A DNA stretch of 32,776 nucleotides from an uncultured Eubacterium sp. GTDB taxonomy: Bacteria; Bacillota; Clostridia; Peptostreptococcales; Anaerovoracaceae. The stretch's first letter is position 1. Every line of letters starts with the position of its first letter. The translations under genes and the position numbers were made by a program. A model generated the notes under the pieces. It was not told where the DNA came from, searched no databases, and was given only the letters and a program-made list of their open reading frames with translations. Shown piece by piece: positions 24,201 to 31,431 of the stretch. The stretch lies in assembly GCA_902495595.1 (NCBI GenBank), contig CABUXV010000022.1:1-32776 (forward strand). Reading direction: 5' to 3'.

Positions 24201-26817
24201 GAGCAAATTTAACTTCTGTACCCTCCGGCGCGGAAATGTCTTCACCTTTATCATTCTTCCATTTTTTAACTATATCATAGTGAACTGTATTTTCTATGGA
24301 ATTTTCTATTATTGAATCGCCATCTTCATTAATTTTGAGATTTGAAACGTAATCTATCGTTTTTCCGCTCTGCTCAAGGGTGAATTTTTTCTCCGTATCG
24401 GCATCACTGTTGCTTGCCTTTATTAAGTTTACTGTACTGCCGGTTCCCTGGAAAACACCTGTTTCTATCCATCTGTATTCCAGTTCCTGCCCGAGCATAT
24501 TGTATTCAGGTACGCTCTCCTTGCATGATTCACTTAAATGTTCAAGTTCAAATCCTTCTATTCTTACAGGTTTATCAGTAACATTTGTCCATTTGCTCTG
24601 GCTGTCTCCCTTTACCCTTGACTGAAGGGTAAGCTCTACGACAACATCTTCAAATTCACTCTGAAATGCCGCTGCTCTCCATATTTTAGTGGCTTTAACT
24701 TCTATATTGCTGTCTATTCTGTTTGATAAAGTACCTCCGTTATAGAGAAAATCATTGCTGTCTTCTCTGGTACCGGTCGCATTATTATCGACAACCAGTT
24801 TACCGTCCTTATCTGTTATATCGGTTATTTCTTCGTCCTGACTTACTTCTCCGAAAATCTGTTCATATCCTGAACCGTTTAGATATTCACGGGCTACGTA
24901 ATAATATTCACAGCCCTCTGAATCGAATTTTTCCAAAAATACATCATTGCCTTTTGAATCTTTGAACTCTATTTTCTGCTCGTCTTTTGAAGTATCCAGT
25001 TTACACGTAAGTATCTTACCTTCTGAATCTCTTACAGGAGATGCCGCCTTATACCCTTCCCCTGCCCTGTATCGCCAGAGCTGAAGTTCTCCTTCAGGTC
25101 TTTCTTTATCACTGTCTTCATCAAGCCACATTTTCGTAGCTTCGAATTCCGCTTCACCTGTCAGCGTCAGATAAAGAGTACCTCCGCTGTGGACTTTATC
25201 ATCTACGTTTCCTACATTAGGTGCATCCGTATTATCATAGGATATAGTGAAATAATCATCTTCGTATCCCTCGCCCAGCACGTCATCTGATATTTCAACC
25301 TTGCCTGTAATCGGAAGAGGATCTCCATTTTCATCTCTAGGTTTCTCTATTACGTCATAAGACATTTTAGATCCGTCCAGATTGTATTTCCATATATCAT
25401 GTATATTTAAAGTTACTATATCGGATAGATTGTTATTGCCAAGCTGTCCCTGCGATCTCTCAAGCACCCTCATATCTTCCAGCTGTTTCAGCGTATAAGA
25501 ATCCGATTTGCCGGAAAAGTTTATGTCAAAGGAAAACTGATAGGATATGCTTTCCAGGTCTTTGACGACTTTATCTATAAGATTTTTATCCTGACCTATG
25601 TTGCCCCATCTTATAACTATATTGAAATTAAAGGAGTCTTTAAGCATATAGTACCATCCGGTGCCTTCTGCCGATGAATAATTATCTATATTGCTTTCAT
25701 TTACATCTGCCAGCGCGTAATTATCAACTTCCGCCGGTTCTATCTTCCACTTTATATCGTATACGGTTTCATCATCGTATTCATCGGTATATGTAATTTT
25801 TGACGGCAGCTTGTTTCCTGCCATGCTGTAATGATACTGTCTCGTACCCGGCTCATGGTACACTGTACCCTCAGGCATACTTTTAAGCCCAAGATATTTC
25901 ATATTATCTTCTGTCAGAGTACTATAATTCATACCGCCGTCAAAGGAATACTTTATAACAGGCTTGTACTTGCTCTGATATGAATCTGCAGACGAGCTTG
26001 CTTCAGGACGTACATCAGCTTCGTCATTGTTGTCTGCCCAGTATATGGTTTTCTCAATAGGGTCATTGTATTCATTTATCTCTATGTCCAAATTCTCGTC
26101 ATTTTGCAGCGCTATACTGGCAGTATCTTTAGTTTTGCTTTTTTCTTCTGATTTTTTATCGGATGTCTTTTCCCTTTCCAAAGAGAATTTTATTCCTTCC
26201 CGTTCAATTATAGGGTTTTCTTCCTGCTCCTGCTGATTTGACTTTGTTTCAACGATTATATCGTCTTCTGCAATATCTATTTCAAATTTATTTTTATCCG
26301 AATCTATATCGCCTGGAATTTCGAATTTGATTTCTGTATTTATTTCAAGATTTTCTTTATTTAATGCGAACTTAATAAAGCTTTCTCCCGATTCCTCTGT
26401 TTCCAAAGCAATAGAAAGCTTTTCTTCATCTGTATCTGAAGTCTTTGCCTTTTCAGATTTTTCATCTTCGCTCTCGCTGTTCTCAGAAAAATTTTCATCT
26501 CCTATAGATTTAAGCAATTTCACTTCTTCCCTGCTCAAAGCTATTTTTACATCTGCTGATAAAGCTTCGCTCTTCTTTTCATCTAAAAATGCTTTAAGAA
26601 GTACTGTCTTACTGTCTTTTTTGACTTCCTCCTTTTCGGTATCTTCGTCATCCGCTTCTTCAAACTTTACGGAAACCGACGGAGATTCAGAATCTGCCGA
26701 TTTCTCATTCCCGCTTTGAAGAGCTTCTGCCGCTGATGACGGTATCATGGTGACTATAAGCATTATCATCATCAGTAAGCTTATTATCCGTTTTTTTCTT
26801 TTATTATTGTTTTTCAT
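18238..26817 (-). CDS. Giant Cna_B-repeat cell-surface protein
   Basis: About 2,859 residues from ATG 26817. I prefer this to GTG 26826 because a G-rich ribosome site overlaps that GTG. A signal peptide (basic MKNNNKRKKR, then a hydrophobic core and SSAAEA) is followed by an acidic Glu/Lys/Ser-rich region (to about 260), a globular region (270-555), and then about 16 Cna_B-like modules. These start near residues 565, 712, 854, 977, 1110, 1292, 1465, 1617, 1792, 1929, 2115, 2264, 2389, 2514, 2634 and 2720. Each opens with a K-x-W-x-D/N strand and many have a RPD-x-I-x-x-x-LY strand and YxYRVEE end. The C-terminus is a Thr-rich spacer, NGTKTGD, a membrane helix and RRRKKS, a wall-sorting signal without the LP of LPxTG. 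It is probably an isopeptide-stabilised stalk adhesin; no sortase gene is in view. Confidence 0.93.
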   Translation of the reverse strand: MKNNNKRKKRIISLLMMIMLIVTMIPSSAAEALQSGNEKSADSESPSVSVKFEEADDEDTEKEEVKKDSKTVLLKAFLDEKKSEALSADVKIALSREEVKLLKSIGDENFSENSESEDEKSEKAKTSDTDEEKLSIALETEESGESFIKFALNKENLEINTEIKFEIPGDIDSDKNKFEIDIAEDDIIVETKSNQQEQEENPIIEREGIKFSLEREKTSDKKSEEKSKTKDTASIALQNDENLDIEINEYNDPIEKTIYWADNNDEADVRPEASSSADSYQSKYKPVIKYSFDGGMNYSTLTEDNMKYLGLKSMPEGTVYHEPGTRQYHYSMAGNKLPSKITYTDEYDDETVYDIKWKIEPAEVDNYALADVNESNIDNYSSAEGTGWYYMLKDSFNFNIVIRWGNIGQDKNLIDKVVKDLESISYQFSFDINFSGKSDSYTLKQLEDMRVLERSQGQLGNNNLSDIVTLNIHDIWKYNLDGSKMSYDVIEKPRDENGDPLPITGKVEISDDVLGEGYEDDYFTISYDNTDAPNVGNVDDKVHSGGTLYLTLTGEAEFEATKMWLDEDSDKERPEGELQLWRYRAGEGYKAASPVRDSEGKILTCKLDTSKDEQKIEFKDSKGNDVFLEKFDSEGCEYYYVAREYLNGSGYEQIFGEVSQDEEITDITDKDGKLVVDNNATGTREDSNDFLYNGGTLSNRIDSNIEVKATKIWRAAAFQSEFEDVVVELTLQSRVKGDSQSKWTNVTDKPVRIEGFELEHLSESCKESVPEYNMLGQELEYRWIETGVFQGTGSTVNLIKASNSDADTEKKFTLEQSGKTIDYVSNLKINEDGDSIIENSIENTVHYDIVKKWKNDKGEDISAPEGTEVKFALYRSEGNADSGEKVGVVTLDGKKDTKKQVVNEELGIYAEETSAWTLRISPLDEYNEDGRLYGYYILESNGKYMPEYEITKDDEGNYKAVVTNVPGEGNRIIVQKNWVDDSNIADRRSVTVGVYDKNTNERITEVTLKEGLWSDYAYIGKRSVDEVYILEETLGKGTDNIKVEDLSNPKAPDLYKGDNNKTYTKTEYDTGKENYKYIATYSKEKLEGETVYSVTNSRVGDIDLTVIKTWLDGDSEARDKLSEEIGKFSKDREKMLTLSLKLDFGENSQSDEYKISYTGINTPDYVDIGNLDGEVKIKTENDQDASAVQAIDISKDESSYYFYGLPKYDGDGKVVNYRAEEVWVDSKGDIVDLKELSEKDKDYEALYEAWKDYRVSYSSESYVVGDYHSDDKQGYTLTNKLSGTKDVGWHKDWNDEYAYEQGNRPDIFLNIYSVKHNSLDEDDTEISLVEKNYKWTYTDGDNTDIRHHWHVELSDLPKYDNYGYEIQYYAVENTSVNKAEFDYTDTQYYMSDNCDVEFKERIGSEFEIADQDALASGKVLDVSGVDVSRKVSDNSSGSTTRYALIEGGTFSNNIYYEINITGEKIWSSLPTGYDKVNLPTVTFTLYRNDPSQPDKDPEYVADITVSQWAEIQHNGSYTFELPYKGTNTMIVKNDGTVEITGEDIDGNGPVRLTKYNKDGQVYDYTLKETDIKWNITDPGTVTAPDSDDVFDKQPFNGYKADNAYKSIKGSLSIKKFLELPMDINGEPEAYPGVTFELLRTYTENDGTTSSPEVVTRKTWTSSEVKEDYKDATGIKSKVKAFFMGDKTKAATADDPLEKILTFGDLDIYAPNGSEYVYQVREVKDNLGGYDTWAKVGNLTAVDVKTDDNKVDDDHIIGNLSLERDESKETVKATFLNAPAKDREKVKLSGKKLWQDYSDAFSERPNDIEIKLYRYADSQPGQSNPVSQKEVSKDLYQITWVKDDAASAWSYTIEGAAGVDNELEKYADNGMIYKYRVEEISLDGSIYTSTPNVVNEQSRENTDVNNNGLTDITMGNLTNSIMTSVNYSKKWVDSNNNTISKDVLGVDVTVDFTLQVAEGEQNTGGSPTFNTDWSDAGDYFSKSLPQTEYEEIFGSGDSEYSFTAQMSGKIDDKDAWKEKTFSKLPRYIKKSGETDMTRLYYRVVETKISYGNTVQTVIVKADNTDPIKYTYEFTPGIFSPAYPVDKVTGTSQGYNSSSNSTAYNMLQTTDFSVTKKWENDRDNIYGTRPDTERTNYDWEVQYVIQRSSDGGATWENVPVYKEAAGVQQESALIVYLYGTDKDESKSAEVSGLLNTGVNGETYEYRARELKPAEDRYADGIVADEDIIEDGDSYNASYEASYENDGRDGIVTNALKETKIYAEKIWNKSANPKEITFELQYLVSDGGKETWKSFTPNAKVTLDGKIDGTETDKDYTEYLPWKAVWYGVPEVMPDSVLDGNNKTQYQIKETLTGSYKQESVVKTTAEVDGVKYTKFEITNNETTSLAVEKKWYGVRTENQKDVVVGLWRTTGTPEDENSEEVTDSQGSQLTKTLKYTASPNTSWKATFTGLSKYNNDKDSDDYGKAYTYYARELTIGGIPADECNYRIISDDGKADNGTFTSTVTNIGRRDISGTKTWKDNGNAYGTRPDSIELALYRTAQGGDEEEVSDKTLKEEGAFLEWSDKDTDIWTYTYKNLPRTNDEGKGYTYRVEEKDVKVQDTDAANSGDKYAVSQSGNNLTNTLSNIIDIPVTKKWLDRDDKYDYRPDKITVILYGNDKEVARGELSGSKNEWKYTFKGLDKYDKDGKKIDYRIEEEVPDGYDVSIDGFTIKNTKHGSLSVAKTLEGNAVDKDKEFNFTVTLSDTDINGVYGDMEFTDGIAHITLKHGEVKTADELPANIGYMVTETEANTDGYKTTSENATGTVPAGDNVKADFVNSKNTTTTTTDNGTKTGDSMNIAIPLMAMTLSLIGIAAMLLRRRKKS

Positions 26818-26889
26818 TTCCCCCACCGAATATCTTTTCTCACATTAAAATTTCGCAGAAAACCTAATAATATTAGTTTATTCTCCTAC

Positions 26890-26915
26890 AATATATCATT
26901 ACCCCCCCCGGTCAA
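26890..26915 (-). promoter_or_regulatory. Candidate promoter of the giant surface protein with G8 tract in the spacer
   Basis: On the minus strand TTGACC (26915-26910) is followed immediately by eight G residues (26909-26902) and then TATATT (26895-26890). The spacer is 14 bp, three short of optimal. A poorer -10, TATTGT (26893-26888), would give 16 bp. Homopolymer tracts placed between -35 and -10 are a known route to phase variation, since slippage changes promoter spacing. The predicted leader is about 65 nt. Confidence 0.5.
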
Positions 26916-26916
26916 T

Positions 26917-26950
26917 ATTTTTTCACGAATAGCATATATTTTTTCGCGAA
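26917..26950 (+). promoter_or_regulatory. LytTR-type direct-repeat operator
   Basis: ATTTTTTCACGAA (26917-26929) and ATTTTTTCGCGAA (26938-26950) are direct repeats spaced 21 bp start to start, two helical turns, the arrangement bound by LytTR-domain regulators. They lie just upstream of the promoter of the LytTR gene (TATAAT at 26977-26982) and just beyond the -35 of the divergent giant gene, so one site could control both. Confidence 0.7.
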
Positions 26951-27005
26951 ACATGGATTTTTATTGTATTTATTGGTATAATATGTCTTCAGAAAGGAAT
27001 TATTG

Positions 27006-27809
27006 ATGAGAAAAAACAAACTGCCAGACGTCGTAGAACTTACCAAATATCTAATGAAAGAATATCATAACGGAAATCCAAAGCCCTGGTTTAACTCCCT
27101 GTCGCCTAAAAGCATTTATACGGGAACTGGAGAAGGTATAATCTTCGGGGCAAAAAACATAAAGGAAAAATTCCGCGTTTATGCAGAAAACGGAAGAGGC
27201 AAAATATACAGTGAAGAATATTTTAAAGTTCCAATAGACGACAATGCCGCCATAGTTATTGCGCAAATAACCACCGGTAAACAAAACGATGAAAACCTCA
27301 GAATTTCATCTATATATACTTTTGTATTTAAACTTATCGGAACTGAAACAAGAATGATTTTTGAACACAATTCATACGAATATTTCAGGGAAGACAGCAT
27401 AAAAAGACCCATGGGAATTTCCATGGATACATATACATTTCAGCTTATCAAACATCTTCTCATAGATGACATGGACAGTAAAAAACAAAAACGCATACCT
27501 ATCGAAACCGAGGGTCAGACAATATACCTAAATCTCGACACATTGCTTTATATTAAAAGCGACGGTCATATTTCACAGCTTCACTGTATAGACAAAGTTC
27601 TTCCGTGCAGCAAAACGATTAAAAGCCTTATGGAAGAGCTTCCAGGCAATTTTTATCATATTCACAGAAGCTATATAATAAACGTAAATTATTTAAAATC
27701 CATCAGATGTTATGAAGCAGAACTTGTTTCTGGAATCAAAATCCCCATCCCCTCTGCAAATTACAGCAAAGTTAAAACAGATTTAAAAAATATCGCAAAA
27801 CACATTTAA
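27006..27809 (+). CDS. One-component regulator: NTF2/SnoaL-like domain plus LytTR DNA-binding domain
   Basis: 267 residues. The first 130 or so (LTKYLMKEYHNGNPKPWFNSLSP...) look like an NTF2/SnoaL-like alpha+beta cone, a fold that often binds small ligands. The C-terminal 110 (RIPIETEGQTIYLNLDTLLY... LPGNFYHIHRSYIINVNYL) is a LytTR DNA-binding domain. There is no receiver domain or phospho-acceptor, so it is not a standard response regulator. I place the start at ATG 27006 (AAGGA 7 bp upstream) rather than the TTG before it. It is divergent from the giant Cna_B gene and faces a LytTR-type operator in the shared region, which points to control of that gene and of itself. The ligand is unknown. 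Confidence 0.85.
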   Translation: MRKNKLPDVVELTKYLMKEYHNGNPKPWFNSLSPKSIYTGTGEGIIFGAKNIKEKFRVYAENGRGKIYSEEYFKVPIDDNAAIVIAQITTGKQNDENLRISSIYTFVFKLIGTETRMIFEHNSYEYFREDSIKRPMGISMDTYTFQLIKHLLIDDMDSKKQKRIPIETEGQTIYLNLDTLLYIKSDGHISQLHCIDKVLPCSKTIKSLMEELPGNFYHIHRSYIINVNYLKSIRCYEAELVSGIKIPIPSANYSKVKTDLKNIAKHI

Positions 27810-27829
27810 TATGCGCCTTGCGATATTTT
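27787..27829 (+). terminator. Hairpin terminator overlapping the regulator's stop codon
   Basis: AAAATATCGCAA (27787-27798) and TTGCGATATTTT (27818-27829) are perfect 12-bp arms around a 19-nt loop that contains the stop codon. The T/A tails on both sides allow it to serve the two convergent genes. Confidence 0.7.
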
Positions 27830-27851
27830 ATAATCACCTTGTTTATTATCT

Positions 27852-28781
27852 TTACTTCCAAAGCTTTTCAGGATATTCACCTTTATTCTTCATAGCTTCC
27901 AGAGCGTTTTTCACATCTTCCTTGTCTTCCTTATAAGTTACACCATACCATTTATCGCCGGATGTGAGAACCTTTACGCTTGCTTTTCCCTCCTTAACGA
28001 GCTTGTCCGCTGCGCTCGGAAGATAGTATTCGCCTTTCAGAGGATTTTCTTTTACCGTATTTTTAAAGAAATCCGAAAGTCCCGATTCAAGCTCGCCCAT
28101 CATGCTGTGTGAAAATCCCCAGAAATTCATGGATACCACCGTATCATGGGGCAGAATTTCCCATGTCTTTTCGTCATCCTCTGTATATGCTATTCCCTCG
28201 GGGCGCTGCATTATCCTGGTTCGCTCTGTTACCTGGCGCAGGTATCCATTGCTGTCTATATCACATACGCCCCTTGCCACATGCCCGTTTTCAGTAACCG
28301 TATTTTCCAGTTTGTATCCTATCATGCAGTACTGGTATTTATCATCGTCCCTATGCTGGGTAAGGTATTCGTATACTTTTATAAATCCCTCGGGTCCGTA
28401 ATAATCATCAGCGTTTATTACGGCAAAAGGTCCATTTACAAGATGCCTGCAGGCGAGCACTGCATGGGATGTCCCCCATGGCTTTTCCCGTCCCTGCGGA
28501 ATCTTCGCGTCTTCAGGAATATCATCAAGTTTCTGATAGGCATACTGTATATCCATATACCTGCCGGCTCTTTCATCCACAAGTTCTCTGAAAATCTCCC
28601 TGTTTTCTTCCTTTATGACAAATATAGCTCTGTCGAAGCCTGCCATCATCGCATCGTAAAGTGAAAAATCGAGTATTATCTCTCCCGCATCAGTTATTTT
28701 GTCAACCTGTTTAAGACCGCCGTATCTTGAGCCCATCCCTGCTGCCATTATTATCAAAACAGGTTTTTGTTCCGTATTCAT
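27852..28781 (-). CDS. Sugar-nucleotidyltransferase-like protein
   Basis: 309 residues with a GT-A type nucleotidyltransferase fold. The N-terminal IIMAAGMGSRYGGLKQ is the nucleotide-binding signature G-x-G-x-R with the downstream lysine, and VINADDYYGPEGF holds the metal-binding aspartates. It most resembles NDP-sugar pyrophosphorylase-like proteins that activate a sugar- or polyol-phosphate with NTP; the specific sugar cannot be told. Its ATG overlaps the stop of the upstream PAP2 gene (ATGA), so the two are translationally coupled. That points to a joint envelope or lipid-linked sugar role, which is inference. Confidence 0.8.
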   Translation of the reverse strand: MNTEQKPVLIIMAAGMGSRYGGLKQVDKITDAGEIILDFSLYDAMMAGFDRAIFVIKEENREIFRELVDERAGRYMDIQYAYQKLDDIPEDAKIPQGREKPWGTSHAVLACRHLVNGPFAVINADDYYGPEGFIKVYEYLTQHRDDDKYQYCMIGYKLENTVTENGHVARGVCDIDSNGYLRQVTERTRIMQRPEGIAYTEDDEKTWEILPHDTVVSMNFWGFSHSMMGELESGLSDFFKNTVKENPLKGEYYLPSAADKLVKEGKASVKVLTSGDKWYGVTYKEDKEDVKNALEAMKNKGEYPEKLWK

Positions 28782-29440
28782 TTTAACATCCTCTTTTTCC
28801 TTAGTTTTATTATCTCAAGTGCTTCTATCATCCCTGCCAGAATAGCTATGCCTAAACACCAGCCAGCCAGTACGTCAGTCGGATAATGCACGCCTAAATA
28901 TATTCGGCTTGGACCTACGCATAATGCAGGAACAGCCAAAATCACAGTCAAAATATTGGCTGCGGTTTTATTCTTTATATTTTCTCGTATCAAGTATATT
29001 AAAAGTCCGTAGACAAATATGCTGGTTATGGAGTGACCGCTTGAAAAGGAGAATCCTCCTTCGTTTACAAGGTGAAGAATATCATCAGGTCTAGGTCTTT
29101 GAACAATATGCTTTATACTTTTATTAATCACAGTAACCAGTACAGCTCCTGCTGATACAGGTATTCCGTAAACTGTCCTCGTACGTTTTACTGCAAGCAA
29201 AACAAGACATAAAGCAACTATTGTCTGCCAGTTTCCCATATAAGTTATCACTTTGACTACGGGAGTCAGCACATCATTTCTAAGTCCGTAAAAAAAATTT
29301 CTTACACCATCGTCAAAGCCCGATGAAATTCCCGTTATCATAAAATAAAATATCAGACAGAATCCGACTATCCCTGCTGCTGCCGTTATCAGTCTTTTTT
29401 TATCTCTGCCGTCCAGCTTTTTTTCCCGAACTTTTTCCAC
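28778..29440 (-). CDS. PAP2-family membrane phosphatase
   Basis: 220 residues with about six membrane helices. The three phosphatase motifs are present: KHIVQRPRP (K-x6-RP), FSSGHS (PSGH variant with Ser in place of Pro) and SRIYLGVHYPTD (SR-x5-H-x3-D). Members dephosphorylate phosphatidic acid, phosphatidylglycerophosphate or undecaprenyl pyrophosphate at the outer face of the membrane. It starts at GTG 29440 behind GGGAGA. It overlaps the nucleotidyltransferase gene by four bases and follows the YbjQ gene by 45 bp. Confidence 0.9.
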   Translation of the reverse strand: MEKVREKKLDGRDKKRLITAAAGIVGFCLIFYFMITGISSGFDDGVRNFFYGLRNDVLTPVVKVITYMGNWQTIVALCLVLLAVKRTRTVYGIPVSAGAVLVTVINKSIKHIVQRPRPDDILHLVNEGGFSFSSGHSITSIFVYGLLIYLIRENIKNKTAANILTVILAVPALCVGPSRIYLGVHYPTDVLAGWCLGIAILAGMIEALEIIKLRKKRMLK

Positions 29441-29485
29441 TCAATATCTCCCTTATTATAAAATTAAATTTAAATTCATATGTTC

Positions 29486-29797
29486 TTATTTGATTTTTAC
29501 AGCGGTTCCATACGCTATTATCTCAGCGGTCCCGTCCATAACCGATGAGGATGCGAACCTCATGCTGATAATTGCATCTGCTCCCATGGCTTCAGCTTCC
29601 TTAATCATTCTTACAGTCGCAATCTGCCTTGCCTCTGCCAGCATTTCGGTATAGCTCTTTATCTCTCCTCCAGCGATGGTTTTGAATCCTGCCATAATAT
29701 CTTTTCCGATATTTTTAGACTGCACCACATTTCCCTTTACCATACCCAATGCTTCTATATCTTTTCCCGGAACGTAATTTACCGTAAGCAATAACAT
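29486..29797 (-). CDS. YbjQ/UPF0145 family protein
   Basis: 103 residues, complete for the family. It begins MLLLTVNYVPGKDIEALGMVKGNVVQ... (the YbjQ start), has an IKSYTEMLAEARQIA helix and a GADAIISMRFASS strand, and ends in AYGTAVKI. The fold forms a pentamer. It is often labelled 'heavy-metal-binding domain', but the biochemical role is not settled. The strong ribosome site TTGGAGG precedes ATG 29797. A TATAAT at 29823-29818 on the minus strand with a weak -35 could be the promoter for this gene and the two downstream. Confidence 0.9.
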   Translation of the reverse strand: MLLLTVNYVPGKDIEALGMVKGNVVQSKNIGKDIMAGFKTIAGGEIKSYTEMLAEARQIATVRMIKEAEAMGADAIISMRFASSSVMDGTAEIIAYGTAVKIK

Positions 29798-30040
29798 AGT
29801 TTTCCTCCAAAATCTTTATTATATAAATTTAACATGCACATAATAATTATATATCATTTATAACTATTAATCACCAGTTTTTTTACGGAAGCATATTAAG
29901 CACATCAGATTAAAACCCCTTACAAAACCAACTTTTTATATGCTATTTTATACTCAATATTGTATACTTTCATAAACCTGCATTTTTATATGTATAAACT
30001 ATTCCATTATGATATAATAACCTGCATAGGAGGAAATAAA

Positions 30041-30781
30041 ATGAAAATATTTGCTAATATTCCGGGAGCAATAAAGCTCGTTTACTGCCTTAAATACCTT
30101 AAAGAAAACAAGAAAAAAATCAGCGAAGCAAAGGCTGCCGGAGATTTTGAAGCTGAAAGAAAATGGATACTCAAATCTTCTTCCACGTGGGGTCCTTACG
30201 TTCTTGATACTTTCGGAAGCACTCTCAATGTAAAGGGAGAGGAAAACATTCCCGAAAATGGTCCTGTTGTCTTTGTGGGAAACCATCAGGGTTATGCGGA
30301 TATATTTGCATACTGCTCGGTGTTTAAAAAATTTCAGTTTGGTTTCGTGGCAAAGGATGACCTTCGTAAAATTCCTCTGTACGGAAAATGGATAGAAAGA
30401 ATCCGCAGCGTTTTTATCGAAAGAGAAGACCCCAGAGCTTCTCTTGAAGCTATAAACAGAGGTATAGAATATATAAAAGACGGTTTTTCACTTGTTATCT
30501 TCCCCGAGGGAACAAGAAGCAAGGGACCTATTCCGGGACCTTTTCAAAAAGGAGCCATAAAACTGGCAACAAAGCCGGAAGTTCCCATAATACCCGTTTC
30601 CCTTAACGGAACATACAAAATGTTTGAGGAAGAAGGATATCTGAAATCCGCTGAAATAGACATGATAATACATGAACCTATCGAAACAAAAGGACTTTCG
30701 AGAAAAGAAGAAAAAGAACTGGCGGAAAAAGTGGAAAAAATTGTAGTCGACGGTATAAAACAGTTACAGTCAAAAAACTAA
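30041..30781 (+). CDS. 1-acyl-glycerol-3-phosphate acyltransferase (PlsC-like)
   Basis: 246 residues from ATG 30041, chosen because AGGAGG lies 6 bp upstream; an open frame extends further 5' but has no ribosome site. The acyltransferase motifs are clear: NHQGYADIF (H-x4-D catalytic pair) and FPEGTRSKGP (glycerol-phosphate-binding), followed by VPIIPVSLNGT. It adds the second acyl chain in phosphatidic acid synthesis at the membrane. TATAAT at 30013-30018 is a plausible -10 with only a short leader. The two hotdog thioesterase genes follow in the same direction, the first after only 18 bp, which suggests a small acyl-metabolism group. Confidence 0.93.
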   Translation: MKIFANIPGAIKLVYCLKYLKENKKKISEAKAAGDFEAERKWILKSSSTWGPYVLDTFGSTLNVKGEENIPENGPVVFVGNHQGYADIFAYCSVFKKFQFGFVAKDDLRKIPLYGKWIERIRSVFIEREDPRASLEAINRGIEYIKDGFSLVIFPEGTRSKGPIPGPFQKGAIKLATKPEVPIIPVSLNGTYKMFEEEGYLKSAEIDMIIHEPIETKGLSRKEEKELAEKVEKIVVDGIKQLQSKN

Positions 30782-30799
30782 AATCTGGAGGTGATTTTT

Positions 30800-31270
30800 A
30801 TGATAGATGTAAAGCATCAGATAGTTATGAGTCAGGTAATGCTGCCCCATCAGGCAAACGTAGCGGGAAATGTTCACGGCGGTGAAATAATGAAATTCAT
30901 GGATATGGCAGCTGCGGCAGTAGCCATGAAATTTTCAAAAGGAAACTGCGTTACAGCAAGGGTAGACGAACTTCAATTCCATCTTCCTATTTTCGTGGGA
31001 GCCCTTGTTACATGCACAGCATCCATAGTATATGTAGGCAAAACTTCCATGGAAGTTCTGGTAAACGTTGAATCAGAAGATTTAGAGTCACACAGCGGTC
31101 CGGAAAAAGCTCTTTCAGCATATTTTACCATGGTATGCATGGGTAAAAACGGAAGACCGCAGATGATTGGCAGAAACTACACCCCTGAAACAGAGATGGA
31201 GAAAAAACTCTGGACTGAAGCAGAAACCAGAAAGGCAGAGCTTAAAAAGAACAAACCTAAATGCAAATAA
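30800..31270 (+). CDS. Hotdog-fold acyl-CoA thioesterase
   Basis: 156 residues from ATG 30800, with GGAGG 8 bp upstream; the GTG at 30791 lies in the ribosome site. The YciA/BACH-type motif is intact: HQANVAGNVHGGEIMKFMD, with the catalytic aspartate in MD at about residue 35, then RVDELQFHLPIFVGALV. It hydrolyses acyl-CoA thioesters in the cytoplasm. The C-terminus has a charged tail. It is probably co-transcribed with the acyltransferase gene 18 bp upstream. Confidence 0.9.
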   Translation: MIDVKHQIVMSQVMLPHQANVAGNVHGGEIMKFMDMAAAAVAMKFSKGNCVTARVDELQFHLPIFVGALVTCTASIVYVGKTSMEVLVNVESEDLESHSGPEKALSAYFTMVCMGKNGRPQMIGRNYTPETEMEKKLWTEAETRKAELKKNKPKCK

Positions 31271-31431
31271 TGAAATTATATCCTAAAACTATAGTATGAT
31301 TAGCCTGCATACTGATATAATCTGTACAATAATACCTTAGATTGATGGATTTTAATTTTTCATTGAGGTAATCTACCATACAAAGGGTATAACAATCATA
31401 TTATTTTATACTATATAAGGGAGGTACAAAT

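Noticed and set aside
18238..26817. Break or frameshift in the very long gene
   Set aside because: The frame is continuous, with signal peptide, regular modules and wall-sorting tail all in phase; its length is due to repeats.
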